In this document: piece after piece, positions 16,458-24,887 of the stretch
Numbering within the stretch: position 1 is the first letter of the stretch
How the letters are laid out: each line of letters begins with the position of its first letter
Assembly: GCF_000959725.1 (NCBI RefSeq)
Contig: NZ_CP009322.1
Coordinates: 1,178,001-1,242,000, forward strand
Reading direction: 5' to 3'
DNA length: 64,000 bases
Origin: Burkholderia gladioli
Lineage (GTDB): Bacteria; Pseudomonadota; Gammaproteobacteria; Burkholderiales; Burkholderiaceae
The notes under the pieces: model-generated
Told to the model about the DNA's origin: nothing
Seen by the model: the letters and a program-made list of their open reading frames with translations, nothing else
Database searches by the model: none
Translations under genes and position numbers: made by a program

Positions 16458-17480
16458 GTGTGGCACTTTCCCGTAGCAATCCCCTCGTCGCTCGGCCCCT
16501 GGGCCGTGTTCCTGAGCGTGCTCGTCACGCAGCTCGGGCTGCCGGTGCCGGCCGCGCCGATGCTGATCCTGGGCGGCACGATGGCGGCGATGGGGCAGGC
16601 TTCCTACGCGAGCATGTTCGCGGCCGCAATCGGCGCCACCTTGCTGGCCGATTCGCTGTGGTTCAGCGCGGGGCGCCTGCGCGGCCGGCGTTTCCTGAAT
16701 GGGCTGGTGCGCTATTCGCTGTCGCTCGACACCACGCTGCGGATCGCGCGCAAGGTGTTCGAGCGCTACGGCGCGCCGATCCTGGTGATCGCCAAGTTCC
16801 TGCCGGGGCTCGGCCTGATGTCGGCACCGCTGCTCGGCACCACGGCGATCGCGGTGCCGGTCTTCCTGTTCTGGGACCTGACCGGCGCCACGCTGTGGGC
16901 CACCGTCTGGCTGCTCGGCGGCGCCGCGCTCGACCATGAGATCGTGCGCATCGTGCTGTGGGTACGCAGCAGCGGCGGCACCATCTTCGACGCCTTCGCG
17001 GCGATCTTCGTCACCTTCCTGCTGTACCGCTGGGTGCGGCGCCTGCAGTTCCGCCGCTGGCTGGCGAAGGTGCGCATCGAGCCGGCCCAGCTCGACGCGA
17101 TGATGAAGTCCTCCGATCCGCCGCTGATCTTCGACGCGCGGCCGCGCGCGATCCGCCAGAAGGATGCGTATCGGATCGCCGGCGCATATCCGCTCGATCT
17201 CGATTCCTCCGATCAAATCGATCCGGCGCTGATGACGCGCCCGCTGGTGGTGTATTGCGTGTGCCCTAACGAGGCCACGGCCAAGAAGATCATCCAGCAG
17301 CTGCAGCGCAAGAATATCCACCATGTGCGGGCGCTGAAGGGCGGGCTGGATGCCTGGGAGAAGCATGGTTATCCGGTCGAGGCGCTGCCGGTGGATTTCG
17401 ATGCGTCGAGGTATACGGTGAAGCCGGAGCTGGAGATGGATGGGGAATATACGGTTCGGGCGCGGTTGTCGGATACGTGA
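16458..17480 (+). CDS. DedA-family membrane protein fused to a C-terminal rhodanese domain
   Basis: This 340-residue protein combines two domains. Residues 1-205 form a DedA/SNARE-associated domain with several membrane segments, including GLPVPAAPMLILGGTMAAMG, AKFLPGLGLMSAPLLGT and a re-entrant FLFWDLTGATLWATVWLLGG. Residues about 215-315 are a rhodanese-like domain: LIFDARPRAIRQKDAYRIAG, active-site Cys in VVYCVCPNEATAKK, and ALKGGLDAWEKHGYPVE. The GTG at 16458 is supported by AGGAG seven bases upstream. DedA proteins are linked to lipid scrambling and proton-motive-force maintenance. The rhodanese part would sit in the cytoplasm and could handle sulfane sulfur. The fused architecture is known in Proteobacteria, but the joint function is unknown. 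Confidence 0.9.
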   Translation: MWHFPVAIPSSLGPWAVFLSVLVTQLGLPVPAAPMLILGGTMAAMGQASYASMFAAAIGATLLADSLWFSAGRLRGRRFLNGLVRYSLSLDTTLRIARKVFERYGAPILVIAKFLPGLGLMSAPLLGTTAIAVPVFLFWDLTGATLWATVWLLGGAALDHEIVRIVLWVRSSGGTIFDAFAAIFVTFLLYRWVRRLQFRRWLAKVRIEPAQLDAMMKSSDPPLIFDARPRAIRQKDAYRIAGAYPLDLDSSDQIDPALMTRPLVVYCVCPNEATAKKIIQQLQRKNIHHVRALKGGLDAWEKHGYPVEALPVDFDASRYTVKPELEMDGEYTVRARLSDT

Positions 17481-17547
17481 TTGGGCCGGCCGTGGACGTT
17501 TATCGTGGCGATGCCGGAGCGCAATCCCATTAATCCGCCAAAAGCAG

Positions 17548-17593
17548 AATGAGATAAACCCCGCGACTCATCAATCGCGGGGTTTATCTCATT
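17548..17593. terminator. Perfect 19-bp inverted repeat (probable terminator) before vgrG
   Basis: AATGAGATAAACCCCGCGA and its exact reverse complement flank an eight-base loop (17567-17574). It lies 68 bases after the DedA-rhodanese stop and 100 bases before vgrG. The A-rich and T-rich ends suit termination in either direction, though a long T-run is missing. It marks the left edge of the T6SS cassette. Confidence 0.72.
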
Positions 17594-17694
17594 ATTTGCG
17601 TTTTTGCAATTCCTGATACTCGTCGGATTGCAGCCACGCTCTCGTCATACGTAAAATCGCGCAACTAGCCGGGATAACGAACGAGAGAGGCGCT

Positions 17695-20454
17695 ATGGAC
17701 GCGCGGAGCGTGGTCGGGGTCATCATGGGCGGGCTGTCGCAGCAGGACCGCCTTCTGAAACTGGATACGCCTGCCGGCAGTAATGTCCTGCTGCCGCATC
17801 GGGTGATTGGCCGTTCTCGCATCGGCCGCGACTATCTGTTCATGCTCGACTGTGTATCCACGTCGAGCGACGTGCAACTCAAGACCCTCATTGCGCAGGC
17901 AGCCACGCTCTGGATACAGCAGGCGAACGGCTCATACCTGCCACATCATGGCTACGTGCATACGGCACGCCGATTGGGAAGTGAAGGCGGTCTCACGAGC
18001 TATCAACTGGCGTTTTCCTCATGGATGTATTTCCTGAGGTTCCGGCGCGACCAAAAGCACTGGCAGGATAAAAGCGTCGAAGAGATCGTCTCCGACGTAT
18101 TCAACGAACATCCGCAGGCACGCGGGATGTTCCGTTTTGTCGTGTCGAAACCGTTGCCGACACGCTCGTATTGTCGGCAGGATGAAACCGACTGGAACTT
18201 CGTGCATCGACTGCTCGAGGCGGAAGGGTTGTATGGCGTGTGGCAGCAGGCGAACGACGGCAAATCGCACACGCTGGTGATTACCGACCGCCTTCAGACG
18301 CTCGAGCCGCTCGCCCCCGAGGTTGTCAGTTTCTATCGAGCCGGCGTGGGCAGCGAAATCGATGCGCTGACCCAGTGGTCGGGCACGCGGACGCTGCAAT
18401 CCGCGCAGTTGTCGACTCGCACGTTCGACTACAAGAATCCGCCAACGCCGGTCAATCCGAAAGCGACGTCGACGCCGACGATGGCGAATCAGGGCGCGTT
18501 GCCGGCCCAGTCAGAAGTCTATGAATACACGGGCGCCTATACCTATCCGGAACAGGAGCGTGGCGACCACCTGTCGAAAATCCGCATGGAGGAATGGGAA
18601 TCGCAGGCCAAGCGGTTTCATGGCGAGGGCGGTCTGCGAGCGATGGATGCGGGGCGACGCTTCACGATAGCGGATCATCCCTTGCACGATGGCGATGCCG
18701 CCGAGCAGCGTGAGTTCGCCGCGATCGAGGTCGCATGGACCATCGAGAACAATCTTCCGCTCGCGGGGTACGAAGCGCATTACCCGCATAGCCTGGGCAA
18801 TCAGCTTGCACGAGCTCGCGCCGACGATCCTGGCAAGCAGTCCGACGTCACGCATGCGGATGGCTCCACCGGTTTCTACAGGGTGTCTGTCGAAGCACAG
18901 CGCACGAGCGTGCCATATCGCAGTCCGTTCGAGCACCGGAAACCCGAGGCCCGGCTGGAGTCTGCCATCGTGGCGGGCCCGGACGGGCAGGAAGCCTATA
19001 CCGATGGGCTGAACCGGATCAAGGTGCTGTTCGTATGGGATCGGCTGAACCAAGGTGACGAGCGCGCATCGTGCTGGGTTCGTGTGGCGCAATCCGATAC
19101 CGGCGATGGTTACGGCAGTGTCCACATGCCGCGTGCCGGCGAAGAATTGCTGATCGGCCATATCGGCAACGACATCGACAGGCCGATCGCGCTGTATCGC
19201 GTATACAACGGCACGGCGACGCCGCAGTGGCATTCGAATGGGCTGCTCTCCGGCTTCCGTTCAAAGGAATTCTCCGGTAGCGGCTTCAACCAGATGGTGA
19301 TGGACGACTCGACCGGCCAGAACCGCCTGCAACTCTATAGTTCAAGCACGAATGCGCAACTCCATCTCGGGTACCTGATCGATCACACCGGCAATACGCG
19401 TGGCAACTTCCTTGGCAGCGGGTTTGACCTGAGTTCGGACGCATATGGCGCGTTGCGTGCAGGGCATGGATTGTATGTATCGACCCATCCGGCCGGCAGC
19501 CAACCGCTCGATGCAGGTGAGGCGAGCAATCAACTGGTCGGCGGGGAAAGCGTGATGGAGGCCTTGTCGCAGGCCAGCGAGACGGCGCAGGCCGAGAGTC
19601 TGAGCGACGGGTATGAGGCGTTGAGGACCTTTACGGACGCGACGCGGCACGGCCAGGCAGGCGCGTCGGGCAAGGGTGGCAACACGGCTGGAGGGGGAAC
19701 CGGTAGCGCAAATGTATTCGCGCAACCCGTCATGCTTTTCGCCGCGCCTGCCGGCGTGGCGCTTTCCACTCAAGATTCGATCCACGTCGCGGTGGACCAT
19801 CATGTCAATCTGGTGAGCGGGCAGAGCACGCATGTCGTGGCGGGTAAATCGTTGCTGGCGAGCATCGCCGAGAAACTGAGCCTGTTCGCGCAAAACGCGG
19901 GAATGAAACTTTTTGCCGCGAAGGGAAAGATCGAGGTTCAGGCGCACGACGACAATATCGAACTCACGGCACAGAAGACGGTGCGGCTCGTGTCCGCCAC
20001 GGAAACGATCCAGGTTGCCGCGCAGCAGGATGTGCTGTTGACCTCGGGCGGTGCCTATATCCGCATCAAGGACGGCAACATCGAGATCCACGCGCCTGGC
20101 AAGGTCGACTTCAAGGGCGCGTCGTTCAACTTTTCCGGGCCGGTCAGCGAGACTTATGCGCTACCGCAGTTCAAGCCGTCATATCAGGCCCAGTACATTC
20201 TGAAAAACCAGGCGGATGGTACGCCGCTGGTTCAGCACGCCTATGAACTGAAGTTGCCGTCGGGGCGAACGTTGCTCGGGCATACGAACGATCTTGGCGA
20301 AACGATCCCGGTTTATACGCCGACCGCGCAACCCGTGAGCCTCAAGGCGTTCGAGCAGGACAAGGAGGATATGCAGCCATGGAAATACGCGGGCGGCGGG
20401 GAACCGGATATCTGGGCCGACTACCTGAAGGTCGACCCCGACGAGCGCACCTGA
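17695..20454 (+). CDS. vgrG: T6SS spike protein VgrG with DUF2345 and C-terminal extension
   Basis: This 919-residue protein is a VgrG. Residues 10-390 form the gp27-like part (SYQLAFSSWMYFLRFRRDQ, VFNEHPQ, RSYCRQDETDWNFVHRLLEA). Residues about 400-520 form the gp5 OB-fold (LNRIKVLFVWDR, WVRVAQSDTGDGYGSVHMPR, GEELLIGHIGNDIDRPIALY). A DUF2345 beta-helix domain covers about 670-815 (ELTAQKTVRLVSATETIQVA). Residues about 828-910 look like a transthyretin-like extension (ADGTPLVQHAYELKLPSG, TNDLGETIPVYTP) of the kind that docks effectors. Twenty-two bases separate it from the effector gene, so the two are co-transcribed. GAGAGG precedes ATG 17695. The TTR-like assignment is inference from strand pattern. 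Confidence 0.95.
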   Translation: MDARSVVGVIMGGLSQQDRLLKLDTPAGSNVLLPHRVIGRSRIGRDYLFMLDCVSTSSDVQLKTLIAQAATLWIQQANGSYLPHHGYVHTARRLGSEGGLTSYQLAFSSWMYFLRFRRDQKHWQDKSVEEIVSDVFNEHPQARGMFRFVVSKPLPTRSYCRQDETDWNFVHRLLEAEGLYGVWQQANDGKSHTLVITDRLQTLEPLAPEVVSFYRAGVGSEIDALTQWSGTRTLQSAQLSTRTFDYKNPPTPVNPKATSTPTMANQGALPAQSEVYEYTGAYTYPEQERGDHLSKIRMEEWESQAKRFHGEGGLRAMDAGRRFTIADHPLHDGDAAEQREFAAIEVAWTIENNLPLAGYEAHYPHSLGNQLARARADDPGKQSDVTHADGSTGFYRVSVEAQRTSVPYRSPFEHRKPEARLESAIVAGPDGQEAYTDGLNRIKVLFVWDRLNQGDERASCWVRVAQSDTGDGYGSVHMPRAGEELLIGHIGNDIDRPIALYRVYNGTATPQWHSNGLLSGFRSKEFSGSGFNQMVMDDSTGQNRLQLYSSSTNAQLHLGYLIDHTGNTRGNFLGSGFDLSSDAYGALRAGHGLYVSTHPAGSQPLDAGEASNQLVGGESVMEALSQASETAQAESLSDGYEALRTFTDATRHGQAGASGKGGNTAGGGTGSANVFAQPVMLFAAPAGVALSTQDSIHVAVDHHVNLVSGQSTHVVAGKSLLASIAEKLSLFAQNAGMKLFAAKGKIEVQAHDDNIELTAQKTVRLVSATETIQVAAQQDVLLTSGGAYIRIKDGNIEIHAPGKVDFKGASFNFSGPVSETYALPQFKPSYQAQYILKNQADGTPLVQHAYELKLPSGRTLLGHTNDLGETIPVYTPTAQPVSLKAFEQDKEDMQPWKYAGGGEPDIWADYLKVDPDERT

Positions 20455-20476
20455 GTGCCGATACGCTACGGAGAAC

Positions 20477-21742
20477 ATGATGGGTGGATCACTTCAAGCG
20501 GCAGGATCATGCGAGACGATCAGGGAGCGGGTGCCTGAATATGCGTTGCTGCCGCCGGGAACCAAGGGGTATTTGCAGGAGAAGGTCGAGGTTGCGCTGA
20601 AGACGGCGAAGTACATTCCGGTCAGGTTGCGCGATGGTTCGATCATTTACCGCTTGCTCATGCAGGTTGCGATGAGCGGGCCGATGATAATCGAAGAAAA
20701 GGCGAGGAATTGGCTGTTCCAATACAAGGCGGAGGTGAGTTTTGACATGGAACCAAGCGTTCTTTCCGGGGGGATAGAAGCACCGATTCCTTTTTTAAGC
20801 ACTGACAGGCCGCAAAGGGGAGAGCGTCGTCGTAGCCTGAACCCGTTTCCAGTGGGAGCGACTCCCGGTCAATTACGGCGTCCCGATGTGATCATCGTGG
20901 AAAATCCCGCTATTCTTTGGCCCGGTCGCGGCACCATTGATCGTGAGGGCGGACACCATGCCAGTAATTTATTACGGCTTGTCGAGGTAAAGTTTCCAGG
21001 AGATACCTTGGGTAGGGAGCAGGAAGAGGCTTATCAAATAATATCCGGGAATTTTAAGAATCGCATGACAGTGATTGATGTGACGGATTGTAATGGGGAT
21101 TTGCAAAAAATTCCGGTTCCAGCTCCAGTTCCAGCGCCGAAGACGGAAAATGAGCAGCAGAGGCAGACTGTGCCTATTCGGACTGTGCCTGCCATCCCTC
21201 ATCATGTCTGGTATGAAGACTGGTGGCAAAAAATGCAGGAATATGGTGAAGACGTCGAAGCAGCCGTGACGCCAGTTTGGGATGCCGTTCAGCGCGGATA
21301 TACGTATTTGTCCGCTGAGACGAACACCTTTCTGCATAAGCATGCGGCTTGGATGTTTACGGCTGGGCGATGGATGGCTGATACCGCGCATAGTGCATGG
21401 GTATGGATTGACGAAGCAGGAAAAGAGGTATTCCGTTACACAGCTGCCGAGCTTAAAGCGGGATGGGACGCCATCGTTCGAATGACAGATATGACATGGG
21501 ACGTACTCACGCATATCGACTGGGCGCAAGTCGGGGTAACTCTGATGAAGGATGTCGCCATAGCGATAGCCGTGGTCGCCGGTGTGGCTATTGTGATTTT
21601 GCTCCTTCCAGAGCTGATTGCAATATTTGCAGCGCTTTGCGCCATCGTTGCGGCTGGGGCGGAGGCCGTTGCTGCGCTGGCTGCTACACTCGGCGTGGTG
21701 CTCGGAGGCGCAAGTGCAGTTGAAGCACTGGCTGCTGGTTGA
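20477..21742 (+). CDS. Predicted T6SS nuclease effector, VRR-NUC (TseV-like) with C-terminal membrane segments
   Basis: This 421-residue protein has three parts. Residues 1-110 are an unassigned N-terminal region, perhaps for loading. Residues about 125-205 fit a VRR-NUC, PD-(D/E)xK nuclease: RRPDVIIVENP with Asp137, LLRLVEVKFPGDTL with Glu170 and Lys172, and Gln182 in GREQEEAYQIISG. A Pro-rich linker (KIPVPAPVPAPK) leads to a Trp-rich helical region and two or three hydrophobic stretches from about 355 to the end. VRR-NUC T6SS effectors (TseV type) damage target DNA. It directly follows vgrG and precedes a DUF3396 immunity gene; no PAAR domain or separate adaptor is present. G+C is well below the flanks. 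GGAG fits either of the two tandem ATGs (20477 or 20480). Confidence 0.85.
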   Translation: MMGGSLQAAGSCETIRERVPEYALLPPGTKGYLQEKVEVALKTAKYIPVRLRDGSIIYRLLMQVAMSGPMIIEEKARNWLFQYKAEVSFDMEPSVLSGGIEAPIPFLSTDRPQRGERRRSLNPFPVGATPGQLRRPDVIIVENPAILWPGRGTIDREGGHHASNLLRLVEVKFPGDTLGREQEEAYQIISGNFKNRMTVIDVTDCNGDLQKIPVPAPVPAPKTENEQQRQTVPIRTVPAIPHHVWYEDWWQKMQEYGEDVEAAVTPVWDAVQRGYTYLSAETNTFLHKHAAWMFTAGRWMADTAHSAWVWIDEAGKEVFRYTAAELKAGWDAIVRMTDMTWDVLTHIDWAQVGVTLMKDVAIAIAVVAGVAIVILLLPELIAIFAALCAIVAAGAEAVAALAATLGVVLGGASAVEALAAG

Positions 21743-21772
21743 GTGAGTTGGTTAACGATAAATTAGCAAATT

Positions 21773-23107
21773 ATGACTTTGAGTGATCTCAAGCCAGCGT
21801 TGACTCCGTTTCAAGCGCTCGCTCGTTATAAAGAGGATTTGAGTGTGCGACTCGCCGACAACACGTTGGGAATTCTGCCCGGTGTGATCGGCACGATATT
21901 TTTTGAACGAGGTTCGCAACCGCAGGTGCGTCAAGCAATTCTCGATTGCTTCGATCAATTCAATAAAATGTTTGGCGAAAAACTGAATGGTGGAAAAGAT
22001 TCCGATAGAGGTAAATTCACGAAGCGTAACGTGAAAGGCGTCGAGAAGATCCATCGCGCAATCATCGATACACCATCGAATCTGGCAGTAAGTGTGTTGC
22101 ATTCAAGTGCAGTCGATCAGGATGTGGCCGCCGATTATAATATTGAAGTGTTGACTGGAATTGCGAATCCGAAAGACTATGTGTCTCCGAGAGGATGGGC
22201 AGCACCGAAGGGGCAGGAGTCTGGATTGTCGCACCTGAAATTCAACGTTCCAATGGACTTGATTACCACTGACGCAGGTCTGTCGAAGTACGAAGAGTTT
22301 TTGCACCTGGTGTGCAATAAGCTTGTGGTCCGAGGTGGCTACGGAGGGCTTGCCCCGATTCTGCCATTCAGCTATCACCGATATATGCCGCAAGAGTGGG
22401 TGCTCGCCGAGCGATTTAGTGGATTGGAAATTGACAGTACAGCGCATTTGCAGAAGCGGGACTATGACCCGGTTTCGTATGAAGGAGATTCAACGGAGGC
22501 CATGACGGCTTTTTATCCCGATCTGCATCCCGGTGCCAAGGTCGCGCGCTGGGGCTTCATCAAGGGCGTGAACTGGTACACGATCCTCGGTGAACTATTC
22601 ATCGATCGCCTGGGCGGAGAGGATGCGATCCGGGAGAAACTCGACCGCCCCGACATCCATATCAAGCGTGCCAATGCCTGCCTGATGATCCGCGCTGGAG
22701 ACTTCCCGCGCCTTGGCGCGCCCGAGGAAGGCTTACCCGAGCCATATGTCTTCGTGAACAGCGTATTACGTGTACTGCGTGATCCGAAACCCGACGCGCT
22801 GCATACCTACATCCCCGACTTGCCGAGCGCCGACGTGAAGAATGCGCGCGCCTGGGCGGCTCGTTTCGATTTGCCGGACGCTCCGCCGATTCCCGAGCCG
22901 CCGACCATCGTTCCTCAACCGATGAAGCGTGAACCTGCCCGTCGTAGTGTGCGAGGCGGCAGTCCATGTCCGGAAGCAGGCTGGTGGCTTACTCCGGCAA
23001 AACCGGGAAGTCGCCGTTACTTTGAAGCGGGCGAAATCATGCCGGTGATTGAAGGAAGCTCTTGGGGCACGACAAGTTGGCATTGGTCGCCGGACGAGAA
23101 CCGTTGA
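21773..23107 (+). CDS. DUF3396-family T6SS immunity protein (TsiV-like)
   Basis: A 444-residue protein placed 30 bases after the VRR-NUC effector. DUF3396-type landmarks include YGGLAPILPFSYHRYMPQEW, ERFSGLEIDSTAH and WGFIKGVNWYTILGELFIDR with the following LGG. DUF3396 proteins are the usual partners of VRR-NUC effectors and are thought to neutralise them in the producer cytoplasm. No signal peptide is seen. The C-terminus (residues 399-440) carries an added module, CPEAGWW, RRYFEAGEIMP and a final W-x-W, that recurs in the lipoprotein two genes on. Base composition is mosaic: G+C is 21 of 60 in 21961-22020 but 41 of 60 in 22681-22740, so the 5' half looks more recently exchanged. The cognate pairing with the effector is inferred from position. 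Confidence 0.85.
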   Translation: MTLSDLKPALTPFQALARYKEDLSVRLADNTLGILPGVIGTIFFERGSQPQVRQAILDCFDQFNKMFGEKLNGGKDSDRGKFTKRNVKGVEKIHRAIIDTPSNLAVSVLHSSAVDQDVAADYNIEVLTGIANPKDYVSPRGWAAPKGQESGLSHLKFNVPMDLITTDAGLSKYEEFLHLVCNKLVVRGGYGGLAPILPFSYHRYMPQEWVLAERFSGLEIDSTAHLQKRDYDPVSYEGDSTEAMTAFYPDLHPGAKVARWGFIKGVNWYTILGELFIDRLGGEDAIREKLDRPDIHIKRANACLMIRAGDFPRLGAPEEGLPEPYVFVNSVLRVLRDPKPDALHTYIPDLPSADVKNARAWAARFDLPDAPPIPEPPTIVPQPMKREPARRSVRGGSPCPEAGWWLTPAKPGSRRYFEAGEIMPVIEGSSWGTTSWHWSPDENR

Positions 23108-23256
23108 AGCCGACTTTGATCGTCGGGTTTGATAGAGGGATGTTCAAGGACTGTCATGGAGATCGACTACGTTCTCGCCTTACTGATGATGAGGCGATCC
23201 GGCTCGTCGACGCGGTTGTGAACTCGATTCGACTACGTTCGCCTAGCGGAAACTAA
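23062..23256 (+). other. Possible small or remnant frame between immunity and lipoprotein genes
   Basis: A 64-codon frame from TTG at 23062 overlaps the end of the immunity gene by 46 bases and stops two bases before the earliest lipoprotein start. Its last part (SRLTDDEAIRLVDAVVNSIR) reads like real protein, and AAGGAA precedes the TTG. It also spans a 12-base exact repeat (23163-23174 and 23229-23240). It may be a short gene, a decayed end of an earlier immunity gene, or chance. I favour a remnant. Confidence 0.22.
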
Positions 23257-23257
23257 C

Positions 23258-24682
23258 TTGGCCGATACCGACATACCACCTATGAGTCTGGGCGGTCTGA
23301 AAATGAAACTGCGCCACATGGCTACTCGCGACTCGGCGCGCGGTGGTTGGAGGCAGAGGAGAGCTATTAGGCGGCGAGCCCGGATCGTCATTGTGCTTTC
23401 GCTTCTGATGGGGGCCTGCCCGAAAAAGGAACCTCCGGTGACCTCATTACCCGACATGAGCGCCGTTCGCGTCAATCTCGCCTTTACCTGCACCCATCAG
23501 GCCGATCATTTGCCGCCGCTGGACCCTCAGGCTGACAGCCTGTTTCGCTATGCGCGCTATTTGGAAAAAAGGGAGGGGGCCAAGGATTTCAACCAGGTCG
23601 CCCGCTACTACAGGATCGCGGCGGCCTACGATCACTACAAGGCCAACCAGAATCTGCAATCGCTTCTTTCGCAAGGCTTGGCGGATTCCCCAGATGCTCC
23701 TGCCGAGACGGTCGATCTCGCCATGCAACTAATCAAGCAAGGCATCCCCAGCGGTTATTACGACATTGGCCATTACCTGGAAACGGGTTATGGATTGAAG
23801 CAGGACCCTGAGGCTGCTTTGAGCTACTTCCGGAAAGCGGCTGATCTCGGCAATCCCGAGGCGCAGTCTTACGTGGCACTGAAGCTTTTGCCCAAAGAGG
23901 CCGCTCCCGAGATAGCCCGGCAGATGTGGCAATGTGCCAGCGCTCAGGGCTACGGTGATGCGGCCAACATGCTCGGGATTGATTTTCAAACCGACAAGAA
24001 TTATCACGAGGCAATAGCGGCATTTCAGCTTGGCGCGGCGGCTGGAGATTCCACGTCGATTTCCTATCTGAGCCATGCTTTCGAGGGACCGCCGCCTTCC
24101 AAGGAGCTCTATTACCTTGGTCTTCCGAACGATCCGGAGCGATCGCGGCGCTATGAACTCATCGCGAATTTCGTCAATGCCAACGACGGCCGCAACCCCA
24201 AAGTCCCCGATCTCGACAAGATCGTGCCGCTGCCGCCCGCGAAGCTTCCGCCGTGGGACGGCAGTTTCCAGTGGCAAAAGGAGCAGGACGCGGCCGTGCC
24301 GCCGCAAAAACCATCCGACGAGACCATCGACCGGATGGCGAAAGCCAGGCAACTCGATCCTGCAACCGGGTTGCCGCTGGCCGGCCTGTCGGGCAAGACC
24401 TCGCAAGCCGACGAGCCGGCATCGCCCACCGCCGCCAGCCGCGTCCCGCTGGGCACGCTGGCGAATACCGGCGACACCTGCCCCGAAGATGGCGTGTGGC
24501 ACGCGAGACTCGAAGCAGGGCAGGCCGCGGACGCGCAACGGCGTTTTCTCAAGGGCGATACCTTGCCCTCGCTGCTCGTCCATGAGCCGCGCGCGGCGGC
24601 CTTCCTGGATCGCATGACGGGTACGCGCCAGCAAGTCGTGCACGTGGCCTGGGAACTGGTCGCCTATATCGACCAGGCCTGA
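23258..24682 (+). CDS. SEL1-like repeat lipoprotein associated with the T6SS cassette
   Basis: This protein of up to 474 residues has an Arg-rich N-terminus then a lipoprotein-like signal, IVIVLSLLMGACPKKEPP. The start is uncertain: TTG 23258, ATG 23282 or ATG 23303. Residues about 85-270 hold SEL1/TPR-like repeats (YYDIGHYLETGYGLKQDPEA with ALSYFRKAADLGNPEAQSYV, and AIAAFQLGAAAGDSTSISYL). A Pro-rich spacer leads to a C-terminal module CPEDGVW ... RRFLKGDTLP ... VAWELVAYI that resembles the immunity protein end. Such DUF6396/SEL1 lipoproteins occur downstream of T6SS effectors. It may be an accessory or second immunity factor held at the periplasmic face, but this is inference. G+C is back near the genome value. 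Confidence 0.75.
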   Translation: MADTDIPPMSLGGLKMKLRHMATRDSARGGWRQRRAIRRRARIVIVLSLLMGACPKKEPPVTSLPDMSAVRVNLAFTCTHQADHLPPLDPQADSLFRYARYLEKREGAKDFNQVARYYRIAAAYDHYKANQNLQSLLSQGLADSPDAPAETVDLAMQLIKQGIPSGYYDIGHYLETGYGLKQDPEAALSYFRKAADLGNPEAQSYVALKLLPKEAAPEIARQMWQCASAQGYGDAANMLGIDFQTDKNYHEAIAAFQLGAAAGDSTSISYLSHAFEGPPPSKELYYLGLPNDPERSRRYELIANFVNANDGRNPKVPDLDKIVPLPPAKLPPWDGSFQWQKEQDAAVPPQKPSDETIDRMAKARQLDPATGLPLAGLSGKTSQADEPASPTAASRVPLGTLANTGDTCPEDGVWHARLEAGQAADAQRRFLKGDTLPSLLVHEPRAAAFLDRMTGTRQQVVHVAWELVAYIDQA

Positions 24683-24887
24683 TTGTCCGACAAGGTGCTG
24701 GCACGGGGCCGACAGACGCTGACGCCATCATGGCAGCCCGCCCTCACTGCGCATTTCCCCGCAACCGTGCACAATCACCCGCAGATTCCGACCCGGATGC
24801 GCGGGGCACAACCCCCAGCATCCTCCTCGCGCGCGCCGCTGGCCCGTGGCGGCGCGCCATCGATCTCACCCAAGTAGTGGAGGACTC

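Noticed and set aside
24831..24857. Riboswitch or attenuator before poxB
   Set aside because: A nine-pair GC stem alone, with no recognisable aptamer or leader peptide.
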